The notes under the pieces are model-generated. The model saw nothing but the letters and a program-made list of their open reading frames with translations. It had not been told where the DNA came from and did no database searches. The position numbers and the translations under genes were made by a program. Below are positions 42,035-53,013 of a stretch of 64,000 nucleotides of DNA, piece after piece (within the stretch, counting starts at the first letter, position 1; each line of letters starts with the position of its first letter). This stretch comes from Oscheius onirici (lineage: Eukaryota; Nematoda; Chromadorea; Rhabditida; Rhabditidae), in assembly GCA_932521025.1 (NCBI GenBank), contig OW051472.1:4712001-4776000 (forward strand). The letters run 5' to 3'.

Positions 42035-43204
42035 TTAGCACGTTTCTTTTCTTGACGGAATGATCTGCATATTTTTCTGAACGGAATTCTTGAACGGAAG
42101 TCTTGAACGGAATTCTTGAAACATTTGGAAAAGTCTCTTCAGTGCACCGGTGACAGGCTTCCGGTACTTGGTGATTATTTGTTTGAAGAACTGAGTGAAA
42201 CAATACAGAAAAGAAGACTTTTCTTACCATTTCTTCTTCATTGTCGAAAAACTTTTCTCCGTCGAGCCCTCTGACTTCTGTCGTCTGCTTCACTCCTTTG
42301 TAACCTACTTCGATGTCAGAGCCGATGTGAGTCAGCAGGTCGGCAACTGTTTTCACAAACTCTTCCTCGCTTTTATCCTCGAATTCATTGATTGTCCCGT
42401 CTGACACAACTTTAAATCTATTCAGTGAGAACAGGTCCTTGAACTGAGAATTTTGAGCAAGAATTCTTATCAAATCTGTGACTCCCTGGCCTTACTTTTT
42501 AGTGAGTTGTTTGAAGAACTGAAAGCGGCTGTTAGATAGAAGAGAAACAGTTTTACCACGAGAACAAGTTCGTCCGCGTCAAATAGCGATTCTCCGTCGA
42601 AACTTTCTACTTCTTCCAACTTTGCTATTCCATAGTACCCTTTTTGAAAATCATGTCCGAGATTCTTCAATAACTCAACAACATCATTCACAAAGTCGTC
42701 CTCGTTCTCGATAACGAAACTACCTTCTACTTCAGACAATACTTCCGCAGATGAGGACGGATTGTATCTTCTCTTGTTTTCGGTTGGTTGAACCGTGTTC
42801 CCTCCCGGGTACAGCTCATGCAAGGAATTGACCGTTTCAGCTGTCGTACTGTGAGGTTTTCCATGGTGCTTGAGAAAGTCTTCGATCACAGACTTCAGAC
42901 CAACGTCCAGAGCGAAAAACTTGTTGAACATCTGAAAGAAAGAGGTAATTTCTCTTATATCAAGATTTACCAATATCTCCGATTCCGGCATCCTGTCATG
43001 GTAGAACGTGAGAGCTCCATTTCTTAAGTCTTCTCTACCATCGGAATCCTCCTTCGGTTTTTCAATGACATTTGCTGCTCCACGGTTCCATGGTTTGAAA
43101 GCTTGCCAGACGTTCAGAGGCTTCTCCAGAGCCTCAGAAGCTCGGTCGACAGGTAGTCCATTGATGACGGCGATGAAGAGAAGAAGACCAGCCAATGGCT
43201 TCAT
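42035..43204 (-). CDS. Module-family locus 3, long secreted variant
   Basis: Starts at 43204 with a signal peptide (MKPLAGLLLFIAVINGLP). Exons run 43204 to about 42971, about 42931-42554 and about 42516-42493, then about 42462-42233 and 42194-42035. One standard module has MFNKFFALDVGLKSVI and HGKPHSTTAETVNSLHELYP. Two variant modules follow: LKNLGHDFQKGYYG with FDGESLFDADEL then FFKQLTKK, and LTHIGSDIEVGYKG with LDGEKFFDNEEEM then FFKQIITKYRKP. The FFKQ exon repeats show internal duplication. Joining the two variant modules needs a 30-bp intron (42492-42463), otherwise the first half ends at the TAA right after FFKQLTKK and the second half is a separate remnant. The C-terminus includes a 13-bp DNA repeat. 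Confidence 0.55.
42077..42120. repeat. 13-bp tandem repeat, three units
   Basis: The unit cttgaacggaatt (middle copy ends agt) occurs three times in the last exon of module-family locus 3. Because 13 is not a multiple of three, successive units are read in different frames. Confidence 0.7.
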
Positions 43205-43527
43205 GCTTGCTGTAACTGAAAAAGACATCCTATTTATTGGGACTGGCCATTTGGGATCTCTCACTAGATTATTGTCTATGATTGCTCTCTAGCTATTCTT
43301 TTTCCTATCTCATTTCCATAACAAAAGTTTGGGCTTTCGATCGGTGAAGATCTGTGGGCGATGAGCTGACGTGTTCTAAAAGATTGGAAGCTCTGGCCAC
43401 GTCTTTGTTAGGGAGACATCCAACAGATTTTGGCATCTAGTGTTCTTTCTGTCAAATGTTTTCCATGACGACCAAAGAATAAAGTCTGTTACAGAGTCTG
43501 AAATTCATATTTGATGAAGATATTATA
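43205..43527. other. Gap between divergent module-family loci
   Basis: About 320 bp without a recognisable gene; presumably the promoter of locus 3. Confidence 0.4.
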
Positions 43528-43740
43528 ATGTGAAGGCTCTTGCTTTCCGTCGTATCCCTTGCTGAGACCTCACTCTCGCAAGTCGACAAGGACCAAATCC
43601 ATCAAGAGACTCTGAATCAAATTGGGTACTCGTATCCCCACGAAGAAGCCAAGAATTATTTCAAAGACAACTTGGAGAAAGCCTTACATGTGGCCAGTGC
43701 TCTATCAACTCTTTCAAGATCAAATTCAGTACTTTGAGAA
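43528..43740 (+). pseudogene. Module-family locus 4, fragment with a stop at codon 2
   Basis: An ATG at 43528 is followed directly by TGA. The same frame then continues with a signal-like RLLLSVVSLAETS and the first half of the module (ETLNQIGYSYPHEEAKNYF), stopping at 43740. The second half of the module is not found downstream. The preserved signal plus half-module argues for a former gene. Confidence 0.6.
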
Positions 43741-43899
43741 AGCTACGAATGGGGACACCAGTTGACCGAGATTTGTTCATATACTATCGGACAAATAAAG
43801 TGCATCGTCATTAAAACTGACATCAGAAAACTTTTCTTTATTCCAAGATCAACACCAGATTCCATCGTGTGCAGGGATGATTTCCATGCCGCACATGCC

Positions 43900-44262
43900 C
43901 TATTCCTTAACCATATGTGCGGTTGTTTTTGGAGCTTTGCCTTCGTCGACGAGACACTTGACCAAACCCTTTTTGTAGTTGGGATCAGACTTGAAGACCG
44001 TGTCGAGATATTTAAAACAAGAAATGGCTGAGCAAAGGATGGAGGAACGTACCGTTACGTAAGTCTCTTTCTTGTATTCTCCAAAGAACTGAATAGTGGC
44101 CTCGTTCTCCTTTTTGGTTCCAGGATACTTTCCAGTGTAACCTTCCTTCTTAATAGCCGCAGCTAAAGCCTTTCCTCTGATGTCATCCGAAGGCATTTGA
44201 GGCTTTGAAACTCCTGGTCCTTTGGCGATAATCACAACTGTCAAGAAGAGCAGAATCTTCAT
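43900..44262 (-). CDS. Module-family locus 5, small secreted protein
   Basis: One open frame of 120 residues from the ATG at 44262 (an in-frame ATG at 44292 would add ten). It starts with a signal peptide (MKILLFLTVVIIAKGPGVS). The module follows: AAIKKEGYTGKYPG, ENEATIQFFGEY, then VFKSDPNYKKGLVKCL and EGKAPKTTAHMVKE. Other members have an intron between the two halves. Here the frame simply reads through about 40 bases that begin like a donor (acgGTACGT), so either the intron was lost or a short intron ends at cttcaag. It is the most intact member of the cluster. Confidence 0.65.
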   Translation of the reverse strand: MKILLFLTVVIIAKGPGVSKPQMPSDDIRGKALAAAIKKEGYTGKYPGTKKENEATIQFFGEYKKETYVTVRSSILCSAISCFKYLDTVFKSDPNYKKGLVKCLVDEGKAPKTTAHMVKE

Positions 44263-44471
44263 TTTCAGTGGCAGTTTCGTGAAATGTACCAAATATAAAG
44301 GGATCTCAGCAATTGATTTTTGAGATCCCTCCAGTCAGACAGTGCTATTTCGCTCGTTGATTACTTTTCTCGTCTGCGACTCTTTCATGAGATTTCGTTC
44401 AACGAAACAAGATGAAAGCAAATAGAAACTTTTTATAACTCTCGTGTAGTTCTCTGACCATTAAAACAATT

Positions 44472-45573
44472 TTATTCAGATTGGGTATCGCGAGAGTCTT
44501 CAAACTGCTTTAGAATAACTTTAGCATTGAGAGCTTCCAATCCATTCCGCAGTTGGGAAAAGCTTTTCGGTCTTTCCGCATTCGAAGAAAGTTCCAAGTG
44601 TTTTGAGTAAACATTATAGGTGTGAAGTTTGCGCACAGCATACTTGACATCTTCGTAGTTGCCTTTGATGATCTTGCATTTCACTCCATCGACGATTCTG
44701 GTCCTCGGAAGTTCACAAAACATTGAGAGGATCTAAATAGGAAGTTATGATTAGTATTTGCATCTTACCTCTTCGTTTACGTACAACAATTTTTCGGGCT
44801 CATCCAACATCATCGAGGAAAAGATCTATAAAGAAAAAGGCTCAGTACTAATAGAAACTGACATAGTTTGGCACGATACACAGCGTGCATTGGGTGAATT
44901 TTTCTTGATCTTGGAACTGAACATATTGCAGAATCTTCCATTGTCAACAACAGTAGAACTAGTGTGGCGCCAGTACCTTCAGAAGAGCGCACAGTTCCGA
45001 AAGTGAAAACATGTTGTCTTGCTGACACTCGGCCACATATCTCTGTCGCTCTTTTGGGGTCAGCTTGGCATAAACCCTCTTCTTAAAGGTTTTTATCAGA
45101 ATCAATACTCTAAATACTTTACTTTGCTGGCTGTTCTTCCAAAAACATCGAGACAATGCAATTGGTCAATCTTGTTCAAGCCATTAGATATGTAATAGCT
45201 ACGACGAACTCGCGGAACGTCAATTTGGTCTCCGACCTGGTAAGTATCAAGGAGATCTTGAAGGTTGAGCGATTCGTTATCATATTCTGAACAAATCGAC
45301 AACTGAAGAAAAAAATGAGAGAAACGAATTACCCAGATGATGAAGGAGGCAAAGTGCTCGTATCAATGGCTTGTATGGCACCTCGGCTTTGATTTCTGTC
45401 TCATCTTTCTGCAAAACAGTTTGTTGTGTTCTCACTTTTTGTGTTCTTACTTCTTTCCAGTCTCCGTTGAACAAATTATTAAAGAACGGCGAAAAAATAG
45501 TGAGCAACTTCTTGTTCAAATACACCGATCTAAGTTTGTCACCATCAGCTACTTTCAAAACAATGTCCGACAT
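44472..45573 (-). CDS. BTB/POZ-domain protein, divergent
   Basis: Starts at 45573. Exons 45573-45451, 45408-45333 and 45286 to about 45150 encode a BTB fold: MSDIVLKVADGDKLRSVYLN, LLTIFSPFFNNLF, then LNLQDLLDTYQVGDQIDVP. The following exon (about 45110-44985) carries LIKTFKKRVYAKLTPKERQ; its acceptor is uncertain. Further down, MLDEPEKLLYVNEEILSMF and the last exon 44723-44472 look like a second, decayed BTB-type unit. BTB proteins often recruit substrates to cullin-3 ligases or form dimers; nematodes have many lineage-specific ones. The family call is good, the internal splicing is only partly settled. Confidence 0.65.
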
Positions 45574-45861
45574 TGCCCAAGGATGACCGAAGTTGGGCGA
45601 AATTTCAAACCTTAGCGAGAAGTTTTTTGATTAAAAAACCTACATTTTTGAAACAAACTAACGGTGAATTGGTGTGGGCGAATAACCTGAAATAGTGTCA
45701 GCAAAAAGTGTTAAAGTGTAAAATGACACGCGCTGTACTGTTGATGAGAAATTGGTCAGAGAGGATATGGAGAGGTCAAGCCATAGAGGTGACAGAAATC
45801 GATAGCATTACATAAACACGGCACTGATTTTTGAAGCCAGCAATATACAATTAGTCACTCA

Positions 45862-46829
45862 ATGCTCGGTTTTTGTGTGTCTACAAAATACATCCTCTAC
45901 CATCATGTGACCTATTTCAAAATCATTCGTAAGATCCTACTGGCCACCAGTTTTGCTGAGGTATGATTTTTCTTGACCAAAAATGGGAATAACTTAGATA
46001 TTGTTCTGGTTTCTTTTCTTCGCTCTCCAAATACCAACCTGTAACGAGAACATGGTTTTCATTTTCGTCTCAACCTTTCTATGTGAATTCGTTTTCATCG
46101 CATTGATGTGGTCCGGGGTGATCTACATGAATAAGGTAAGGATAGAGAGACAAAAATCCAAGTAGAATTAGATTCACAGCCAGTCGAAAGACCTATCTGA
46201 TCCGAGAATGGATACTGTCGGGGTATTACCTACATTTGCCATCTGTGCAATCTTTCTCAGAGGCTGCAATTTCCTCTTCCAGATGATTCAGCCAAACAAC
46301 CATGTTCAGTTCACTACACTGAACACAACTGTGATGAATATCGGTGAGTCTGTCTCTCCATCTATGCGCCACATTAACAGCTTTGAATTAAGACATTTAG
46401 CCGCAAGTAACCTGAAAACAAAAGAATGAAACCGAAATAGGCAGAGACAATCCGGAAAGTTCAGGGTTTTTTAACCGCATCAGCACATGATATCTCTAGC
46501 GATACCCTCAAACAACTATTACGTTCGATAAAAGACTAACACAACGTCTCGACAACTGTGCGGACACCATTACGGAAGGACAGAACGAACGGACACCATT
46601 GCGCTTTAGTAAAGAAAGATCGCGCTTGTCTCCTGCACATTTCGAAAGACGGCTGCTGTGTCAAATCAAGAGATTCTTCCTCTGCAAAATTTCTCTTTTA
46701 GGTCTCTCCCTCAAGCTTCTCAACTTGTTCGTCACAGTTCTTCACGACTTCGAGTTCTTTCGAGGAAAACGGCACTATGTCGAGATGATAGAGAAGGAGA
46801 AGCACGACATTATGTTGAAGTACTATTAA
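45862..46829 (+). CDS. Small four-transmembrane protein
   Basis: Exons 45862-45960, 45998-46135, 46184-46343 and 46702-46829 join in phase to 174 residues. Hydrophobic segments: KILLATSFAEILFWFLFFAL, MVFIFVSTFLCEFVFIALMW, VLPTFAICAIFLRGCNFLF and SLKLLNLFVTVLHDFEFF. The tail is charged (VEMIEKEKHDIMLKYY). Size and helix layout resemble the protein at 16.6-17.5 kb, though sequence identity is low by eye. The third exon uses an acceptor (ccag at 46183) four bases after a stronger-looking cacag, because only this keeps the frame. Function unknown. Confidence 0.7.
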
Positions 46830-47008
46830 AATTTTTCCAATGAAGCAATCAAAACAGTGACCAAACAGGTGGAACACCTGTTGTAACACCTTCCTTCCGC
46901 AATAGTCATTTGAACCGAGACAAAAAACTCGCAGCATTTCTTATCTTTCTTTTCTATTGTCTCTCTGTTGATTAGCGCTTTTGTTGGGACTGACTGATTA
47001 GGGCCGAC

Positions 47009-47337
47009 TAGACATGGCTCCGGGCCGGAGATTCCAGGCCCGGGCCCGCCTCGGCCCGGTCCCCAGACTTGGCCGTCGGACCGGGATCGGACCAAAAATG
47101 ACCAAAAATGAAGATGGTCATATTAGAGCGCATTTTAGCGCATTCTAGAACTAAATCAATGAATAATAATATGTATTGTTATATTTTGTTGAATTTTTTT
47201 TTTTTACTAAAAATGACGAAAAAATGCAGATTTTGGTCAAAAAAACACCCCTTTTTCCAAAATTTCCCCGCGGGCCGGGCTTTTCAGGCCCGGGCCTCAA
47301 CTTTCAGACTCAAGCCCGGCCCGTCAGCCATGTCTAA
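47009..47337. mobile_element. GC-rich hAT-like MITE
   Basis: A 329-bp segment begins TAGACATGGCTCCGGGCC and ends with the inverted equivalent GGCCCGTCAGCCATGTCTAA. It is flanked on both sides by ggccgac (47002-47008 and 47338-47344), a 7-bp duplication that becomes 8 with one mismatch, as hAT elements make. The outer thirds are very GC-rich (repeated cccgggcc) while the centre is A/T-rich. No transposase. Confidence 0.7.
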
Positions 47338-47344
47338 GGCCGAC

Positions 47345-47832
47345 ATCACGTGGCTATTTACCACATGGAGAGACTGTAAGAGTACAAGTGTGAGGTCACA
47401 TTTCGGAGTCAAAACAGTCGGTACAGACTGCTCTTTTATAGTGTCTTCTTTTCTTCTCGATGTCTGAGTTAAATTGCCAGAAATTAAACAAGTTTTCTGA
47501 AATAATTGTACCTAACACATTGTTTGACTTTTTCAGGGATTGATCTCGCAACGTGCTGCCAGTGCATACCGTTTAATCATACTCTGAATTTTTTTCGACT
47601 CAAAAGAAAACGTACCACTTTATCTTATTTCCGAGAGATTTATTTTCTCTATTCTGAGCCAGTGACTGCCCATTTTCACTCTCACGCACTCAAAACGTCC
47701 TCAAAGCTTTTGTTATTTTGCTCACTTTTTCTATTGTTGAGCAAAAATAACTAAACTTTGCTTTACCTTCTCTGTACCTTGAAAAAAAGCTTTTCTCTCT
47801 TGTAAAACTCTTTAAGTTTTCAGAGCAGACAA
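47345..47832. other. Intergenic, no gene seen
   Basis: Nearly 490 bp without a convincing gene. A ttttcag at 47816-47823, nine bases before the next ATG, looks like a spliced-leader acceptor for the tcaim gene. Confidence 0.45.
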
Positions 47833-49762
47833 ATGCGACCTCCATTCTTGTCGCCGTTGTCTCCAATCAAGATATCAGCTCGGGTTATGTCTTTGAACGA
47901 AATATCCGTAAGTTTCTTTTTTTAGAAGTGCACCTTTTAGTGTTTTCTATGTATAGAGTAAAATTTCAACTAGTCTATGAAATTCGAAAAAGCCATTGAT
48001 TTTATGATACCCCTTCAGTTGCTCTCTTTTAGGTAGCCCTCCGACCATTCTTCTTCGAAGTTCATCCCGATAGATTTGCCAAGTATCCTACGGTACGGGA
48101 GCAGAACGAAAAATCACTGCAGGTACTCTTTATAACCTTTTTTTTTACCACCAAAGTGTGTTTCAGATTTTCAACGGCTACATAAACGACCTCTTCCCGG
48201 TATCGACCTCAATACGACCCATCACTGTTCAATTTTCCATTTTGGATAAGGCTAGCAAGAGCCTACAGGACATTCGAATCAATTTGAGTGGCACTGACCC
48301 GATTCGGATAGTCAGGCAGGTTTTTTATTAAATTTTCTTTTTATTTTGTGATATAGAGAGGCTTTGGGCAGCTGCAAACTACCGACTAAAGATCTTCCAA
48401 TTGCTCCAATAGGTCCAGCTGGAACGCTCGGCGGAGTTTTCACTGGACCAGCGAGGCCAAACTACGACGATTTTGGGATAGATCAAGATTTATTAAAAAG
48501 GTACGACAGAAAAAGAATTAAAATTTGTTAAGTTAGTTTTTTTTGAAAACTTGTTGTTTCCAGATACCTTCGGCAGAAACGGAAACAGCCAATGTCGAAC
48601 GATTTGAAGGCGGTACTCGCCGCAGCGAGAGATCAAGTCGCGCAGAAAATGAAGGAGAGTCAGTGAGTTTTTTTTCTATTTTTTCTTTCACATCAGAAAG
48701 ACCTTTGTTATGAGTGAGCAAAACAACGTACCGTTTACAGGATTCACAAAGTGACTTTGAAGGAAGAGGTGGATGATTTGAAGTGGAGAACCGGAGTCCG
48801 GGAAGTGAAATGGGAAATTAACTGGAGCGAGTCGCACATGAGAAGATGCATTACGAACATTCATCGTCTTCTGGATCAATCGGACAAGGGAGTAAGGGAG
48901 AATATTTCCAACGCTTTGTACAAGAACATCTTGAGGTTTTTTGATTTTCTGAAGAAAAAAAGCGAGATCTAGGTTCGGAAGAGGATCACACATTTGTTGC
49001 GATGGTTCTCTTCAATTTGGGGCTGACAATGTGCCGGAACAGTGGCAACAGGTGAGATTTCCGAGATACAAAAATATTAATTTGACAGATTTGCAACGAG
49101 GCTTCTGTTCGAAAGACGCAGATTCCAATCCTTCACGAGTCTGTGGCAAGGTTACGTTCAATTTTGGTCGGATCTGTCATTTTGGTCTCTAACAACAGGG
49201 GACTGGCGCAAACTGTGCAACAGATCACTTCCCTCATAGTCAGGTTGAATCATCGTCCGGAACTTCACGCTCAACTTGGGCAACTCAGTCAAGACACCAT
49301 GATCGAAGTACTTTTTGTCTTTTCAAACAAAAACCTGTTTTAGATCGTGACCTCTTATGACGAGCTCTCTATTGGTCATGATGGTCGTCTCCTAGTTCCT
49401 TGCAACGTAGACATTACTTCTCTTCTGCTCTTCCTCCAAGAATCCGCCGAAAAATCTCGAGTCCTGAACCGGAATCTTCAGCAGTTAACCGTAAGTCCAT
49501 TATCCTATTCATTTCCCCAAATTAATTCCAGGCCGAACTAGAAACTGATCGTTTGGACCTCATGAGAGAGTTGTCTCTTCAGTCCCTCGACTGGGAAGAA
49601 GGACTGTCTCTCTCAGCTGTACTGACTTGTATACGGAGACTGAGAAATGTCGACGAAAAGACCAGAGAATTGTTAAGGGGTGTCCCATTGCAGTTGTCTT
49701 TCAATCCGGCCGTCTATGTCATGAATGACGGTCGTCTTTCCATTCCCCTCACTTGGATTTAG
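47833..49762 (+). CDS. tcaim: TCAIM homologue (T-cell activation inhibitor, mitochondrial; DUF4460/4461)
   Basis: Ten exons: 47833-47907, 48033-48122, 48167-48319, 48361-48500, 48564-48662, 48741-48935, 48973-49051, 49089-49307, 49344-49490, 49532-49762. They give 475 residues. The Arg-rich N-terminus ([19 protein letters not shown]) fits a mitochondrial presequence. The signature [18 protein letters not shown], related to a J-domain HPD motif, is followed by REQNEKSLQ, as in TCAIM. Later blocks ([28 protein letters not shown]-like [19 protein letters not shown]) fit the C-terminal domain. The mammalian protein is mitochondrial and involved in mitochondrial enzyme turnover; the nematode role is unknown. 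Confidence 0.88.
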
Positions 49763-50187
49763 TTTTTAGCAGCTTGTATAGTTGTAAATAATACCCTTTT
49801 TTGTTTTCACTTTGCATAATTCTTGTCTGTTGCCAAACACGAAATCGGTCACTTTGATCCTGGTCACACACACATTGTTACGGGAAACTTGTTGGACTTG
49901 TTATATAAAGATTTCTATTTGTTTTAAACGTTTTACTGTTGTATGGGTCTATGACCCTTCGCTTACATGTCAACCATAGATAACTGGTTTTTAACTTGTG
50001 TTTTTCAAAATCTCACTGTAGTCGAAAACAGTCATCGGTCGACTGTTGTGGTAAGTAATTTTTGGAAACACTAAACCAACACTTTTTTGGACACTATAAA
50101 AAGAGATATGGGAAGTGAGACCATTCATTATGTAAAAGCACTTTTAAAGCAGTATCAGCCAATTTTGTGAGGGAAAACAACAAAAAG
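49763..50187. other. Gap between convergent genes, no gene seen
   Basis: About 425 bp between the tcaim and GPCR stop codons; holds both 3' UTRs. Confidence 0.5.
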
Positions 50188-52085
50188 CTATAAAAATGTG
50201 CTGTCGTCGATGTCGCCGGATATCTTGGCCATGGTCTCAGACTGTGTTGGTCGCGTGGCCTTGTTCTGATACTTGATGAGAGAGTCGCATTCACGTCCTT
50301 CGCTTCCGGAATCTTCTCCCGACGCGATGTGCATGTCTACGGTATCCGGTTCGGGTCGGTCGTTGCCGCGAGAAGGCTGCGATTGCTGGGTGCCCGAATC
50401 CGGACGCTAGAATGAGGTGGTTACTGTAACTTTTAATGGGATTGCTATCCAAGATAATTCTTCGGCACTGTCCAGAACTATCATTCGCAAATTAAAAAGA
50501 CTCACCGGCGGACTGTCGGGAGCATCTTTAACACTCCCTCGCTGTACTAGGCTCTGTCCCCGCTTCACGAAAGATCTGAGCCTGTAGCTGAAACCTATAT
50601 TACCCTCTAAATCGTCAGAGAACGTTACTTTGCCCTATTCGCGTAGGTCTTTTTGAAGCAAGGGAACTTTTGTAGAAAAGTGGTTCGGTAGTCGGTTGAG
50701 CAAGCACAGAACACGTAGAACTGAGAGGCGTGATTGGTAATTTCCAGAATGTTGGCCACAGCACGGAAAATCTGATAGTCGAGTCGTTTTTTGAGGTTCT
50801 AGAATGATTTTTCATCCTAGATCCTAGATGTGTACTAGTTACCTCGTCGATCAGAAGAAGATTGATGGCTGCAGGGATGTTGCACACGAGAGACATGATT
50901 ACCGTACCACCCAGCATGTACATGAGTGTGTCGTCCTAAAATCAGATTACGATATATTTGATTTTATTCAAAGTCAGAGAAAAGGGGACTGGAAAGTTAA
51001 TTGGACACACATAACACCAAAGACCAACCTTCTGATTCTGTGGCTGTTCCTTTCTCTTTGTCAGCTGTCTCAACATTTTTTGTCGCTTCCTGAAAGCGAT
51101 CATGATCTGGATGTTGAGAATGGACAGCATGATGATGGGCAAGAATCTCAGTAGAGCCTCTCTGGTCCATTTATAGATCTACAAGAATTTTATTGACGAC
51201 CCTTTAAACTTTTTACCTGCCACGGAGTAGTGCGATAGATTTGGTGGTCGTCCAGCTTGTAAACTGTGGCATTTGCGTTCGGATCCCAAATGGCTATACT
51301 TTTATACCGGGTGATGGCATACGGTATGTAGAAGAGCGCCGGCAAAACGTAGGCAAGAATAATGGCATTTGAGGCACGTTGGGGTGAATTCCAGGTACGA
51401 AAGTGCATTGGGAAGATGATGGATATGTATCGCTCCAAGGAGAGGGCCACAACGACAAAGACACCAGCTCCGAGGGCCCAGTTGATGAAAGTTAGCATAA
51501 AGTGACATTGGTAGATCTGGTAGAGACGGTATTGGTTGAGCGGGACGCCGTTCTTGGTCAAGACTTCGGTGCTGACGAAAATCAACACAAAGATCATGCA
51601 GATGAGGTCGGCGACGGCTAGAGCTCGCAGATACATGTAGGAGACGGCTCGGAGTCGACGACTCGCTAAAAGTAAAGAGTCTAATCATCGTGCTACCCTA
51701 TGTTTTTGTTGGGTTTGGTTTGCTCACTGTTCTCTGTATTCTTTTGACGCTCCTAGAGATAAACACGGATGCTGGAAGAATAAGAGCTACAATCAAAAAC
51801 ATATACTTTGATTTTGATGGATACTGTAATCAAATTCCTAGAGACTAATCAGGTGCAAGTTTCGATTTGACTAGCTATCAGAAACCACAGCTTTCCGTCG
51901 AGTACTGTATGTCCCGATATGACTCTTCAAAATAACTCACAGGAGTCAGAAATTGACTCACCCAACACGATCAAGTTGGTCACATTGCCAATGATTCCTA
52001 TCACACAGACACATGGCAACACATAGCAGTAGGCAATGTTGCTGACCACGGCCGCTCCACTTGGCGGTGCCGTCGTTTGATTCAT
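50188..52085 (-). CDS. Class A GPCR, neuropeptide (FMRFamide-receptor-like) type
   Basis: Seven exons: 52085-51962, 51665-51217, 51178-51029, 50935-50843, 50798-50629, 50587-50506, 50406-50188. They give 428 residues. TM1 has GIIGNVTNLIVLA, TM2 YLRALAVADLICMIFVLIF with the conserved LAVAD, and TM3 ends LERYISIIFPM, with ERY in place of DRY. TM6 is GGTVIMSLVCNIPAAINLLL and TM7 is ILEITNHASQFYVFCACS followed by TDYR. N-linked sites are near the start (MNQTTAPP). The C-tail is Ser/Gln/Asp-rich. This layout fits nematode peptide receptors; the ligand cannot be read from the sequence. Confidence 0.88.
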
Positions 52086-53013
52086 CTAGGTGGCTGTATT
52101 CTGTAAGAGTTGATCTTTTTAAACGGGAGAAAGAAGAAAGTGGGAGTGTATTAGTGACACAGTAGAAGAGGATTTGCGTGTGAGTCTCAGTTGCGAGCGG
52201 AAGCCGGCTTGACGACCGGATGCGGAATGTTAACTGCTTCGTTAGGGAGTCTTTTGTCCGTCCTCTGGTATACTGTATGAGGGGATGTCGGCTTCGACTC
52301 AAAGACTAAAAGATCCAGATACAAGATCTCGTTCTTCGTTTAATTATCATAAATCCTGTAACCAATTGGTCCTCGAGAATGAGATTGGTTCATTTTTCTT
52401 GATAGGAGTAGGAGAGAGAAAGAGCCATGTGCAGAGGTACAATAAAACGGGGTCCCTGACATAAAGTTTAGGATTTAAAATGTGTGCCCGAGAGTCCAGA
52501 AGCTGAAAAAAGTGTCTCGGGATAGGCAATTCTGCAAGGTGATAAAATCTAGTAGAACTAGAGATGTAATGAAAACATTTGGCTTTGGCGCCTAAACGGA
52601 AAATGAATTGATTTTCAGGCAAATCGTGATGAGAATCATGTGTTTGAAAAGAGTGCGCTCATAAGTCTGTTGAAAATGTTGAGATTTCTATTTTTTTTTC
52701 AGTTCGTTCTGCAGTTTTTCCTGATTGTTGTTTATTCGGAAAACTTGAAAAGTATTAAAGACAAAAAATAGTTTTGATGCCGAGTTTCGTTCCCTTGTTT
52801 TTTCTTTCAAATTTACATATTTCATGCTCTTCCCTTATTTCTACGTCAATGAGCGTTGATAAAATAAAAGATTTGAAAGAAAAGCGGCCTAAACGTCAAT
52901 CAATGTCAGTGCTCCACCTTTTTGCACTAAAGAAGCCTTAGATCAGCTCATAAGCGTTCCTCATGACGCTTTTGATCGAATCAATCAGCTAATCCACCAA
53001 CTTTCAGCCCAAA
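52086..53013. other. Divergent intergenic region, no gene seen
   Basis: About 930 bp between the GPCR start and dr1. An actttcag site at 53000-53007, six bases before the dr1 ATG, looks like a spliced-leader acceptor. Confidence 0.45.
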
